64,000 nucleotides of DNA from NCBI RefSeq assembly GCF_014287355.1, contig NZ_JACOPE010000001.1, forward strand, positions 620,001 through 684,000, written 5' to 3'. The position numbers and the translations under genes are program-made. The notes beneath the pieces are model-generated. The model was not told where the DNA came from, did no database searches, and saw nothing but the letters and a program-made list of their open reading frames with translations. The stretch is from Ruminococcus hominis. Lineage in GTDB: Bacteria; Bacillota; Clostridia; Lachnospirales; Lachnospiraceae. Shown piece by piece: positions 6,961 through 16,265 of the stretch (its first letter is position 1; the number at the start of each line of letters is the position of its first letter).

Positions 6961-8274
6961 ATGAAAGCAAAAAAAGTATTAGCTATGACGTTAGCTACAG
7001 CAATGACAGTTGGTATGCTTGCAGGATGTGGATCTACAGGAGAGAATAAAGAAAGTGGTTCAGATAGTGAGCAGATCACATTAAATTATTGGACATGGTT
7101 CCCAAGTAAGGATCAGATTCAAGAAACAGTTGATGCGTTTGAAAAAGAAAATCCTAATATTAAGATAAATATGACAGTAATGGAAAGTAAAGCTTTCCAA
7201 GAGAAAGTCCCGCTGGCATTAAGTACAGAGGAAGATATTGATGTTATTGGAGTTCAGCCATCAGCATTTGCAGAAGAAGTTCAGGATTATCTGGCAAATC
7301 TGGATGAATTAATGCCAGAGATTGCTGGTGCAGATTGGAAAGATGCTTATTCAGAAAAATGTCTTGAGCAGGGAAATCAGCTGACAAGTGGAGATACAAA
7401 GATGCTTGTGCTTACAAATTCTGGTTCAATGGTAGGATTTTATAATGCAGCCCTGTTAAAGGATATCGGAGCAGAAGTTCCAAAGACATTTGCAGAGTAC
7501 AAAGCAGTGGCAGAAGCATTTAAAGCTAAATATCCTGATAAGTATGTAAGTGTATTTGCCGGAAAAGACTCTTGGGTTGTAGACGAAATGATGCTGACAG
7601 TTCTTGGCCAGCAGGGAGATTATTATAATAAGTGGAGATATGAAGGTGCCCCTGTTGACAGCGAAGAATTTAAACAAGCAATCAATGGATTAAAGAAATA
7701 TTTTGATGAAGGAATCTTCTCAGCAGATGTTCTTGACCTGGATTATGCAAGTGCAACAGAGGAATTCACAAATGGTGATGCTCTTGTTTACTATATGGGT
7801 TCTTGGGAAGCACCATTATTATCTAAGACATTAAGAGAAGGAAATGGAATCGAACTTGAAAATGTTGGAGCAATGGCTCTTCCGACAGCAGAGGATAATG
7901 GACAGCTTACAGTACGTTCTTATATCGACTCCGGGATCGGTGTAGTTGATTATTCAGAGAAGAAAGAAGCAGCAGCTAAGTTTGTTGCTTACCTTACATT
8001 AGGAGATGGAGCTGACATCTTTGGAAAACAGCTTACAGGAACTTCCGCTAAAAAGGATTTTACAGTAGATGCTTCTTTATTTGATACAGATGAATCCAAG
8101 GCTGGATGGGATACAGTTGTTGATCTGATTAATACAGCTACAGCTGACAGAAATAACGTTTCAGGATATTCTGATATTGAAGGTGCTGCAGTACAGAGTG
8201 TACTTAACGGATCTGCAACTACAGAGAGTGCATTGAAAGATCTTCAGAAAGAATGGAAAAGTGGAAAATATTAA
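6961..8274 (+). CDS. Sugar ABC transporter solute-binding lipoprotein (importer A)
   Basis: A family-1 extracellular solute-binding protein of 437 residues. The N-terminus is a lipoprotein signal ending in L-A-G-C, with the cysteine at about residue 23 as lipidation site, followed by a Ser/Gly-rich linker. The body has the usual W-T-W-F opening strand and N-x-x-G-S-M-V-G-F-Y-N hinge region. ATG 6961 is chosen over 6955 because AGGAGG ends directly at 6955 and gives a proper 6-base spacing only to 6961. It is the first gene of an operon with two permeases and a GH95 fucosidase, which suggests fucosylated oligosaccharides as ligand (inference). Confidence 0.9.
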   Translation: MKAKKVLAMTLATAMTVGMLAGCGSTGENKESGSDSEQITLNYWTWFPSKDQIQETVDAFEKENPNIKINMTVMESKAFQEKVPLALSTEEDIDVIGVQPSAFAEEVQDYLANLDELMPEIAGADWKDAYSEKCLEQGNQLTSGDTKMLVLTNSGSMVGFYNAALLKDIGAEVPKTFAEYKAVAEAFKAKYPDKYVSVFAGKDSWVVDEMMLTVLGQQGDYYNKWRYEGAPVDSEEFKQAINGLKKYFDEGIFSADVLDLDYASATEEFTNGDALVYYMGSWEAPLLSKTLREGNGIELENVGAMALPTAEDNGQLTVRSYIDSGIGVVDYSEKKEAAAKFVAYLTLGDGADIFGKQLTGTSAKKDFTVDASLFDTDESKAGWDTVVDLINTATADRNNVSGYSDIEGAAVQSVLNGSATTESALKDLQKEWKSGKY

Positions 8275-8307
8275 TCAGTAAGACAATTGAGGATCTGATG
8301 TTAATAT

Positions 8308-8376
8308 AAAAAGGGGGCTTTCAGCTGCATGACTGGTATGAAAAACAAGTAAAGCAGTTGATGGTCCCTTTTTTTA
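8308..8376 (+). terminator. Intercistronic hairpin between binding protein and permease
   Basis: AAAAAGGG at 8308-8315 pairs with CCCTTTTT at 8366-8373, enclosing a further folded loop, and ends in seven T residues. Such partial terminators lower permease expression relative to the binding protein. The same arrangement occurs after the binding-protein genes ending at 19030 and 48237. Confidence 0.55.
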
Positions 8377-8396
8377 CAGGAATTGAGGATATAAAC

Positions 8397-9293
8397 ATGA
8401 CAAGTAAAAAGACAAAATCAAAGGTGATGAAAAGAAATAACAAGGCGGGATTTTTATTTCTCCTTCCGCTGATTGTTATTTTTATAGGATTATTAGGATA
8501 TAGTTTTTATTTTCTAATTTCAAATAGTTTTAGAGATGTAACGATAACATTTCGCAGATCCGAATTTGTCGGTTTAGCGAATTATCAAACAATATTCAAA
8601 GATAAAAGTTTTTGGAAATCACTTTTAAATACTTTTATTTTATCAACGGCTAATATTTTTTGTGGTTTAACTTTTGGATTTATTATAGCAATCATACTGA
8701 ATTTTAAAATTAAAGGAAAAAGATTTTTTCATGCATTGTTTTTTATTCCGTCAATGCTTCCGATTGCATTGATGGCAACAGTTTTTGGATCAATGCTCGA
8801 GTATAAGAATGGTATTGTGAATCAGATTTTAAGAGGAGTTGGACTTGGTGCACTTGCACAGAGATGGCTTGCAGATCCAAAACTAGCAATGGGAGCTGTA
8901 TGTTCCGTATCTATTTTTATGATAGGTATTCCGATTATGTATTATACGGCTGATTTAACAACAATCAGCAGAAGCATTTTGGAGGCAGCTACAATTGATG
9001 GTGCAGGTATGAAAGACCAGTTATTACTTATTATTTTCCCAGTTTTGAAAAATACACACAAAACAATCATTCTTTCCATGCTTCTTGGTGGATTTAGAGA
9101 AATGGAACGTGTTTATTTGATGACAGATGGAGGTCCAGGAGGAAGCACAGAGATTATCGGAACCTATATTTATCGTGCTACACGATCAGCAGGATCAAAT
9201 ATAGGGCTCGTGTGTGCAGCTGCGATTATTGTATTAATTGTTGCATTTATTATTTCATTTATTCAGTTAAAGATGACATCAAAGAATGGGTAG
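8397..9293 (+). CDS. Sugar ABC transporter permease, MalF type (importer A)
   Basis: A 298-residue CUT1-family permease with six predicted membrane helices and the cytoplasmic EAA loop, E-A-A-T-I-D-G-A-G near residue 198, which docks the ATPase. The ATG at 8397 is preferred over the one at 8358 because the earlier start lies inside the intercistronic hairpin and TTGAGGA precedes 8397 by 8 bases. It pairs with the next gene to form the membrane channel. No ATPase gene is in the operon; the MsmX-like protein at 39978-41090 is the likely partner. Confidence 0.9.
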   Translation: MTSKKTKSKVMKRNNKAGFLFLLPLIVIFIGLLGYSFYFLISNSFRDVTITFRRSEFVGLANYQTIFKDKSFWKSLLNTFILSTANIFCGLTFGFIIAIILNFKIKGKRFFHALFFIPSMLPIALMATVFGSMLEYKNGIVNQILRGVGLGALAQRWLADPKLAMGAVCSVSIFMIGIPIMYYTADLTTISRSILEAATIDGAGMKDQLLLIIFPVLKNTHKTIILSMLLGGFREMERVYLMTDGGPGGSTEIIGTYIYRATRSAGSNIGLVCAAAIIVLIVAFIISFIQLKMTSKNG

Positions 9294-9302
9294 GTGTTGG
9301 AT

Positions 9303-10154
9303 ATGAGAAAGAAAAAAGAAAAAGACTATGAACTCGAACAAGATTTATTTGCGATTTCAAAAGCGAACAGAAGAGTAATGATCATCTTCCTTATCATAAT
9401 GTTAGCTTTGTGGTGTGTGCCTATTTATTCTTTGTTGAAAGATTCTTTAAAGGTACATGGAATAGAGAACTACTGGTATGTTCTTACAAATGAAGTAAAT
9501 GGTGTTCCATTTTACCAATACTTTGTAAACTCCATTATCAATGCAGTATTTGCATCTGCATTACTGGTTCTAATCTGTTCATTTTCAGGATTTGCATTTT
9601 CTAAAATTGAATTTGCGGGAAGAAAAGTGATTTATAATCTTGTTTTAATGTGTCTTGCAATTTCAGGACCGATTTTGATTATACCTTTCTTCTATATTTA
9701 TAAGACTGCACATTTGTATAATACACATTTAGCAATTATTCTTTCAGAGTGTTTGATTACAATTCCGTTTGGTGTACTTATGATGAAAAATTTCTTCGAT
9801 GGACTTCCGACTGAATTGATGGAATCAGCAAATGTTGATGGTGCGTCTATCCAGCGTTGCTTTTTCAGTATTTATTTACCATTGGCAAAACCAGCGATCA
9901 TTAACCTTGCTGTATTGCAGATTATGTGGTCTTTCCAGGATTTCCTTTTCCCATTGATGTTCCTTACGAAAGACAAGGCATATACAACAACAGTTGCAGT
10001 AAATGCATTTAAGGGAGCTTATGGAATGACACCGCAAAATTTGGGACGATATAATGCAGCTCTTGTATTGATATCTATTCCAAGTATCTTGATATTTACT
10101 TTTGCACAGAAATTTATTGTAAATGGAATTACTTCAGGTGCGGTAAAAGAATAG
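9303..10154 (+). CDS. Sugar ABC transporter permease, MalG type (importer A)
   Basis: A 283-residue CUT1-family permease with six predicted helices. The EAA loop reads E-S-A-N-V-D-G-A-S near residue 176 and the C-terminus ends in the typical F-I-V-N-G-I-T-S-G-A-V-K-E. A GTG at 9294 overlaps the previous stop region, but ATG 9303 has GGGTAGG at a good distance. Together with the preceding permease it forms the translocation path of importer A. Confidence 0.9.
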   Translation: MRKKKEKDYELEQDLFAISKANRRVMIIFLIIMLALWCVPIYSLLKDSLKVHGIENYWYVLTNEVNGVPFYQYFVNSIINAVFASALLVLICSFSGFAFSKIEFAGRKVIYNLVLMCLAISGPILIIPFFYIYKTAHLYNTHLAIILSECLITIPFGVLMMKNFFDGLPTELMESANVDGASIQRCFFSIYLPLAKPAIINLAVLQIMWSFQDFLFPLMFLTKDKAYTTTVAVNAFKGAYGMTPQNLGRYNAALVLISIPSILIFTFAQKFIVNGITSGAVKE

Positions 10155-10173
10155 ATATGAAAGGTTTAATGCT

Positions 10174-12513
10174 ATGAATAAAACATTAAAATATATTTCA
10201 CCGGCAAAATCATTTACAGAAGCGCTGCCACTAGGAAATGGATCTCTTGGAGCAATGGTTTATGGAGGCGTTCCAGAGGAAAAAATCACTTTAAATTATG
10301 ACACATTTTGGTCAGGAACAGGACATAGAGAAGAAAAAGAAGTTGATGCAAGTACACTTGAGCAGGCAAGAAAATTAATCTTTGAAGGAAAATTCTGGGA
10401 AGCAGAAGAGTATATGAAGAAGAATATGCTCGGATTTTATAATGAGTCTTATATGCCTTTAGGAAGTCTCAGTTATGTGTTTGAAAAGGTCGATAAACCA
10501 GAAGAATATGTGCGATTCCTTGACTTAGAAAATGCTATATTTACTTCAAAATTCAAAAATCATGAAACAGAATATATCTCTAAGATGTTTATATCAAATC
10601 CGGCAAAAGCACTTGTAATTAAGATTACAGCCAGCGGAAAGGACAAACTGGATTTAAAAGTGAAGCTTGATAGCGAAGTGCAGCATACAATCAAGACAGA
10701 AAAGGATTGCTGTTTGTATGTAAGCGGAAATGCGCCGTCTAATGTACAACCTAATTATGTTGCTTGTGAAAATCCGATTGTATATGATGAGAAGAATCCA
10801 GGAATGGCATTTTGTTGTTATTTGCAGGTTACTCATAAAGGTGGAACTGTTAGTGCAGATTTAGACGGCTTGAAAATTCAAGAAGCTGAAGAAGTAGTGT
10901 TTTACTTGACAGCAGCGGATGGATATAAGAAGTACAATCAAAGGATTGAAACGAATCCAGAAGTGTGTGAAAAGAGTTGCGGTGATCAGATTCAGAAGTT
11001 GAATTCAAAAACATATAAAGAACTTGAAGAAGAACATATAGCAGATTATCAAGCTGTTTATAAAAATGTATCCCTTGAATTAGAAGAAATAGAAAATGAT
11101 CTACCAACAGATGAACGTTTGAAACATGTTCAGAATGGAAAACAGGATTTGGGGTTGTCATGTCTGTTTTTCCATTATAATCGTTATCTGATGATAGCAT
11201 GTTCACGAAAAGGAACTCAACCGGCAAATTTACAAGGTATTTGGAGCGAAAGTATAAGACCTGTATGGAGCAGTAACTGGACAGTTAATATTAATACCGA
11301 AATGAACTATTGGCTTAACGGCCCATGTAATCTAATTGAAAGCTTTACACCATTTGTAGATTTTGTCGAAGAATTAAGTCATGCCGGAGAAGAAACAGCA
11401 AAGAAACAGTGTCATTGTTCAGGTTGGACAGCAAATCATAATGTTGATATATGGAGGCAGACTGGTCCAGTAGATGGCGAGCCTAAATATGCGTACTGGC
11501 CGATGGGTGGTGTATGGTTGTGCTCACAAAGTTATGAATACTATAGATATTCAAGAGATTTGGAGTACTTGAAAAATAAAATATATCCATCATTGAGAGG
11601 ATCTGTTATGTTTTGTCTTGATTGGTTACAACAAAGAGAAGATGGGCTTTATTATACAGCACCTTCTACCTCGCCAGAAAATACATTTAAAGATGGGGAA
11701 GGACACGCTTGTGGCGTGAGTTACATGACAACAATGGATTTAGCAATTATAAAAGAATTATTTGCTAACTATTTGGAAACATGTAATGTTCTTGGAATCA
11801 AAGAGGATTTGATTGAACAAGTGAATGAGCGCAGTAAGTTATTACCAAATTATCAGATTGGAAGAACAGGAAAGATTCAGGAATGGATTAAAGATTTCGA
11901 AGAATTTGATGTTGGACATCGACATTTCTCTCCGGTATTTGGATTCCATCCGGGACACTCAATAAAGAAAACAGATACTGAATTAGTAGAAGCATGTCAG
12001 AAGTTCATTGAAGAAAAGGTTGCAAACTATAAACAGCAAATAGGATGGAGTTGTGCATGGCTCATTAACTTGTGGGCAAGATTAGGTGATGGAACAAAAG
12101 CTAATTACTATTATGAAGAGTTGTTGCGACAATCGGTTTATAACAATCTTTTTGACCTTCATCCGCCATTAGGTGAAACGGAAGGAGAACGGGAAGTATT
12201 CCAGATTGACGGTAATTTTGGAAGTGCAAGTGCTGTTGCTGAAATGCTTTTGAGCAGTGAAGATGGAAAAATTACTATTCTTCCAGCATTACCATGTAGT
12301 TGGGAAAGCGGAAAAGTAAAAGGTCTTCTGGCTGTAGGTGGAGTTGAGGTGGATATCGCATGGAAAAATAGAAAACCAATTTCAATTTCACTTCGTTCTT
12401 CTTTAGATCAGTCTATAAATATTTTTTATGGAAATAAGAAGTTAACGGAAAAAATAGAATTAAAAAAACAGGAGCAGCAAATCATAGATCTGCACTCCTG
12501 TGAATGGATTTAA
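10174..12513 (+). CDS. GH95 alpha-L-fucosidase
   Basis: A 779-residue glycoside hydrolase of family 95, which removes terminal alpha-1,2-linked fucose (a few members act on alpha-L-galactosides) by inversion. The N-terminal domain opens with A-L-P-L-G-N-G-S-L-G-A-M-V-Y-G-G. The (alpha/alpha)6 barrel carries N-H-N-V-D-I-W-R (Asn421 and Asn423, base-activating asparagines in the family), S-P-E-N (Glu502, catalytic acid) and Q-I-D-G-N-F-G (Asp679). There is no signal peptide, so it works in the cytoplasm on imported glycans. It is the last gene of the importer A operon; its stop abuts the stop of the convergent LacI gene, whose terminator lies within its last codons. Confidence 0.93.
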   Translation: MNKTLKYISPAKSFTEALPLGNGSLGAMVYGGVPEEKITLNYDTFWSGTGHREEKEVDASTLEQARKLIFEGKFWEAEEYMKKNMLGFYNESYMPLGSLSYVFEKVDKPEEYVRFLDLENAIFTSKFKNHETEYISKMFISNPAKALVIKITASGKDKLDLKVKLDSEVQHTIKTEKDCCLYVSGNAPSNVQPNYVACENPIVYDEKNPGMAFCCYLQVTHKGGTVSADLDGLKIQEAEEVVFYLTAADGYKKYNQRIETNPEVCEKSCGDQIQKLNSKTYKELEEEHIADYQAVYKNVSLELEEIENDLPTDERLKHVQNGKQDLGLSCLFFHYNRYLMIACSRKGTQPANLQGIWSESIRPVWSSNWTVNINTEMNYWLNGPCNLIESFTPFVDFVEELSHAGEETAKKQCHCSGWTANHNVDIWRQTGPVDGEPKYAYWPMGGVWLCSQSYEYYRYSRDLEYLKNKIYPSLRGSVMFCLDWLQQREDGLYYTAPSTSPENTFKDGEGHACGVSYMTTMDLAIIKELFANYLETCNVLGIKEDLIEQVNERSKLLPNYQIGRTGKIQEWIKDFEEFDVGHRHFSPVFGFHPGHSIKKTDTELVEACQKFIEEKVANYKQQIGWSCAWLINLWARLGDGTKANYYYEELLRQSVYNNLFDLHPPLGETEGEREVFQIDGNFGSASAVAEMLLSSEDGKITILPALPCSWESGKVKGLLAVGGVEVDIAWKNRKPISISLRSSLDQSINIFYGNKKLTEKIELKKQEQQIIDLHSCEWI
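12461..12501 (-). terminator. Terminator of the LacI gene inside the GH95 3' coding end
   Basis: On the minus strand ACAGGAGTGCAGA folds back on TGCTGCTCCTGT and is followed by TTTTTTT. The element lies entirely within the last 50 bases of the GH95 coding sequence. Confidence 0.65.
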
Positions 12514-13518
12514 TTATGTTAATTGACGGATGCTTTCCTTATAATGCATGGTTGGTTTGTGCATTATCGTTTTTGGATAATCAGAGTAGTCACCACAAAT
12601 ACGTCTGTAAAGAAGTTTTCCAGCCTCTGTGCCCATGACATTAGTAGGCTGTTCTGCAAAAGACAGAGGTGGATTCACTACATTCGCAAGTGGAAAGTTG
12701 TCAAATCCAATAACCGAGATATCATCGGGTATTTTTAATCGTAAATAGTTAATTGCAAGATAAGCACCAATAGTCATATCATAGTTACTGATGAATATGG
12801 CTGTTGGTCTTTTTGAGAGTTTACACAAACGCATCATAGCTTCATAACCACCGTCTATACAGTAATCTCCGCATTGAATATAATCATCCGTAATCGGTAA
12901 ACCAGCGTTTGTTATAGCTTTTTTATATCCGTTTAGACGTCCATTACTGGTATAATGATTCGGACTTCCGGTGATAATAGCAATATCTTTATGCCCTAAA
13001 TCAATCAAACGTTGGGTAGATTCATATCCAGCCAGTTCATTATCAAGAACGATACAATCAGTTGCATGATCCTGGATTTCCTGGTCAAGTAGAATTAATG
13101 GAATATTACTTTTCTGAATCATCTCAATTTGTTTGCCATCGGAGGCATACGGAATCAGAACAATCCCATCAACCATACGATCAATTAGATACTGGGTTTT
13201 TCGCAATTCCATTTCTGCATTGTTGTGGCATTCGCATACAATAACACTATATCCTAAAGGTAATAATGTTGATTCGATTGATGAAATCATAGAAGTACAA
13301 AAAGTAGAATCTAACATTGGCAACAAAATAGCAACAGAGAAAGATTTTGCATTACGTAATCCTTTTGCTATGTTGTTTGGATGAAAATCAAGTTCTTTGA
13401 TTGCTTCTTCTATAGCTAAACGAGTATTTTCTTTTACAGTTTTGCCATTAATGTATTTAGAAACTGTACCGACAGAGAGCCCGGCACGAGCGGCAACATC
13501 TCGAATTGTTGAAGCCAA
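12514..13518 (-). CDS. LacI family transcriptional regulator
   Basis: A 334-residue repressor of the LacI/GalR family. The first 50 residues carry the helix-turn-helix, T-I-R-D-V-A-A-R-A-G-L-S-V-G-T-V-S-K-Y-I-N, and the hinge helix with N-I-A-K-G-L-R. The rest is a periplasmic-binding-protein-like effector domain. It is convergent with the GH95 operon and divergent from the YesM-type sensor kinase. The palindromic operator at 6908-6919 in front of the importer A operon is a likely target; the inducer is probably a sugar released by the fucosidases (inference). Confidence 0.9.
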   Translation of the reverse strand: MASTIRDVAARAGLSVGTVSKYINGKTVKENTRLAIEEAIKELDFHPNNIAKGLRNAKSFSVAILLPMLDSTFCTSMISSIESTLLPLGYSVIVCECHNNAEMELRKTQYLIDRMVDGIVLIPYASDGKQIEMIQKSNIPLILLDQEIQDHATDCIVLDNELAGYESTQRLIDLGHKDIAIITGSPNHYTSNGRLNGYKKAITNAGLPITDDYIQCGDYCIDGGYEAMMRLCKLSKRPTAIFISNYDMTIGAYLAINYLRLKIPDDISVIGFDNFPLANVVNPPLSFAEQPTNVMGTEAGKLLYRRICGDYSDYPKTIMHKPTMHYKESIRQLT

Positions 13519-13663
13519 AATAATGCCTCCCTTCGTAAATATGATAGTTATATAAAAATTTTAGCATAATTGATAAAAGAAATCAAAGGTTATGAAAAAT
13601 GCTGTCCGTCTTCATAATATTTCATTTTGCGTAGACGATAGAATAACGGGAAATCACTCGACT

Positions 13664-13690
13664 ATATATACTAGGTGTGTTAGTATATAT
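13664..13690. promoter_or_regulatory. Inverted repeat upstream of the sensor kinase
   Basis: ATATATACTA at 13664-13673 is repeated inverted at 13681-13690 with a 7-base loop, 36 bases before the kinase start. It could be an operator or a 5' hairpin. No regulator can be assigned. Confidence 0.35.
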
Positions 13691-13725
13691 GAAATAAATA
13701 AACTTATTAAAATGGGGAAAATAAA

Positions 13726-15525
13726 ATGAGAAAAAGGCATAGTTTAAAGAAAGAATTAACTGTTTTTATACTGATGGCATCATTAGTAACTTTGTTATCA
13801 GTGGCGATAGCAGTATGCTATGTGTTTTTCTCATTTTTTTTCAAAAATACGCAGGAAGATATAGAATATGTACTCAATAATACAACACAACAGTACCAGT
13901 CACATATGCAATTTATAGAAGATGGAGCAATTGCTATAAGACATAATAGTCTGCTGGAGAGTTTTTTTCAATGTGATGAATATGATTCAGAAGAAGCCAA
14001 AAAACAATTAGTATATAGTATGGAATTGTTTGCGGAAAGAAATAGAGTCAATCAGCAATATCCATTTGTTACGAGTATGTATCTGTTTAATAATCAGGAA
14101 CAGTGTGTGAAAGAGCATTATTATGCTATAACACTGAACAGTGAAAAGGAAGAGGAAATATATTATCAAAATATGCAACAGTGGTTCAAATTAGAAAAAA
14201 ATAGATATGCATGTGTTACAGATAGAGAGAATCTGAATATTCTTTTTCGTATCTATGATGATAATATGAAAGAGAAAGGAATCGGCATAGCACAAATTAG
14301 TTGTGATGCAATTCGAGAAATATTTAAGGAGGTAGAAGACTATCAGGATTATTCTTGGATTGTATTATCTAATAATGATTTGATGTTGCTATCAGGTGGA
14401 GATGAGAAACAAAATGAGCTGATGAAAGAAACATCTGTAGCTTGGACGGGAAATAAGGAAATAGACGGAATAAAAGTAATAGGGAGTGCGGATTCGAGCG
14501 GATTTGGAACAAGAACCGTTATTGCTGTGGGACAGAGTAATATTTTAGCAATTTTACGGCCAACGTTATTTATCTTCTTGGCCGGACTTGTTATTGTAAT
14601 ACTCTTTACATTTTGTGTTTCCTACGGACTTAGTTATCGCTTTTCAAAACCAGTGACGAGGATGATCTCAAATATTCGTGCATTTGGAAAGCAGAACCTG
14701 GATGTGAGAATGGAGGATTCTACAATACAGGAATTTCATGACATTGGACAAGTGTTTAATGAGATGGCAGATCGAATAGAATATTTGATCACAGAGGTAT
14801 ACGAAAAGCAGTTATTGGCTACTAAATCACAGGTGAAATATCTTCAATCGCAGCTTAACCCTCATTTTCAGTTTAATATACTTGCGATGCTCAGTCTTAA
14901 AGCGAAAATGTCGGGCAACGAGGAATTATATGAAAGTTTGAATGCTTTTTCTAAATTAATGCAAGGTAAAATTTTCCGTGATAAGGAAATAAAAATAAAA
15001 GTGAAGGAAGAGCTGGAAATTGTTCAATTCTATTTATTTTTGCAAAAAGAACGTTATCAAGATAAATTGATGTATGAAATTAATTTATCAGACGAACAGA
15101 TAAAAGAGAATCTTATTCCGCGACTTTTGATTGAGCCACTTGTGGAAAATGCTGTCTCACATGGATTGGAACCTCAAAAAGAGAGAGGAATGATAAAAGT
15201 ATGTTTGTATGAGGAAAGTTCGTCAGAGAAATCTTCAAGGGAAGAAAAAATCAATAATACAGAACAAAAAAAGAGACTTCATATCATTGTTGAGGACAAC
15301 GGAGTTGGAATGGATTATGAAAAGCTAAATGAGAATTATGAGAAAGAAACTTTGGAGAATGGGGAAATAGGTCATACTCATACAGGATTAAAAAACACAC
15401 AAAGAATGTTACGGATTTTGTATGGCGAAGATTATGAACTTGACATTGAGAGTAAAAAAGGAAAAGGAACTAAAATTGAAATTATTCTTCCGTCAGAAAG
15501 GGGGACAATGTTATGTGGAAAGTAG
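13726..15525 (+). CDS. YesM family sensor histidine kinase
   Basis: A 599-residue membrane sensor. A first membrane helix at about residues 12-38 and a second near 278-305 flank an extracellular sensor domain of about 240 residues. A HAMP linker follows, then the His_kinase domain with L-N-P-H-F-Q-F-N, whose His380 is the phosphorylation site, and an ATPase domain with V-E-N-A-V (Asn475) and E-D-N-G-V-G-M (Asp524). The phenylalanine-glutamine variant of the usual N-P-H-F-L-F-N is a minor deviation. It overlaps the response regulator gene by 13 bases. Kinases of this type sense extracellular sugars and control nearby importers. Confidence 0.92.
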   Translation: MRKRHSLKKELTVFILMASLVTLLSVAIAVCYVFFSFFFKNTQEDIEYVLNNTTQQYQSHMQFIEDGAIAIRHNSLLESFFQCDEYDSEEAKKQLVYSMELFAERNRVNQQYPFVTSMYLFNNQEQCVKEHYYAITLNSEKEEEIYYQNMQQWFKLEKNRYACVTDRENLNILFRIYDDNMKEKGIGIAQISCDAIREIFKEVEDYQDYSWIVLSNNDLMLLSGGDEKQNELMKETSVAWTGNKEIDGIKVIGSADSSGFGTRTVIAVGQSNILAILRPTLFIFLAGLVIVILFTFCVSYGLSYRFSKPVTRMISNIRAFGKQNLDVRMEDSTIQEFHDIGQVFNEMADRIEYLITEVYEKQLLATKSQVKYLQSQLNPHFQFNILAMLSLKAKMSGNEELYESLNAFSKLMQGKIFRDKEIKIKVKEELEIVQFYLFLQKERYQDKLMYEINLSDEQIKENLIPRLLIEPLVENAVSHGLEPQKERGMIKVCLYEESSSEKSSREEKINNTEQKKRLHIIVEDNGVGMDYEKLNENYEKETLENGEIGHTHTGLKNTQRMLRILYGEDYELDIESKKGKGTKIEIILPSERGTMLCGK

Positions 15526-16265
15526 TTGCGGCAGATGACGAAGGTTATATAAGAGAAGCATTAAAAAAACTCATTAATTGGGAAAAAATGGATTGTAATT
15601 TGATAGAAGTGTTAGAGGACGGACAAGAGCTTATCGAATGTATCGAAAAAGAATCACCGGATATTGTTATTACGGATATTCAGATGCCGGAAGTAAATGG
15701 ACTTGATGTGTGCAAATATTTATATGAAACCAGACCCGAAACACAAGTAATAATATTAACGGCATATTCTAACTTTGATTATGCAAAATCTGCAATCAAA
15801 TACAGTGCATGTGAATATGTTTTGAAGATTGCGATTATGGATGAACTTCCGGAAGCGTTAGGAAAAGCAATAGGAAAGCTATTAAAACTGAAAAAAGAAG
15901 TCGAGAAAGAGGAAGTTGTAATACCAGAGCAAAAGACACTTCTTCAGCAGATTGAACAATATGTAGAGCAAAATTATAAAAGCAAGATTTCTTTGGATGA
16001 AATAGCAGATGAATTGCATGTCAATAGAAGTTATCTAAGTAGATTTTATAAAAATAAAACAGGTGTAAATCTTTTTGACGAGATATTAAAGCTTCGAATA
16101 GAGTCGGCAAAAGAATATCTCTTAAAAACAGATATGAAAACTTACGAAGTTTCGGAAGCGGTTGGATTTGAAGATGCAGGTTATTTTTCAAAGATGTTTA
16201 AAAAAATTATGGGTGTTTCACCGAAGGAATTTAGGAAGCGAGAAAAGGATGAAAAAAAGAATTAG
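15513..16265 (+). CDS. YesN/AraC-type response regulator
   Basis: A 250-residue response regulator. The receiver domain (about residues 1-120) has D-D-E near the N-terminus, I-T-D-I-Q-M-P with the phospho-accepting Asp55, and the conserved T and K. The output domain is a two-unit AraC helix-turn-helix ending in G-V-S-P-K-E-F-R-K. Translation probably couples to the kinase gene through a 13-base overlap. It likely activates importer B at 17729 and the catabolic genes that follow. Confidence 0.92.
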   Translation: MWKVVAADDEGYIREALKKLINWEKMDCNLIEVLEDGQELIECIEKESPDIVITDIQMPEVNGLDVCKYLYETRPETQVIILTAYSNFDYAKSAIKYSACEYVLKIAIMDELPEALGKAIGKLLKLKKEVEKEEVVIPEQKTLLQQIEQYVEQNYKSKISLDEIADELHVNRSYLSRFYKNKTGVNLFDEILKLRIESAKEYLLKTDMKTYEVSEAVGFEDAGYFSKMFKKIMGVSPKEFRKREKDEKKN

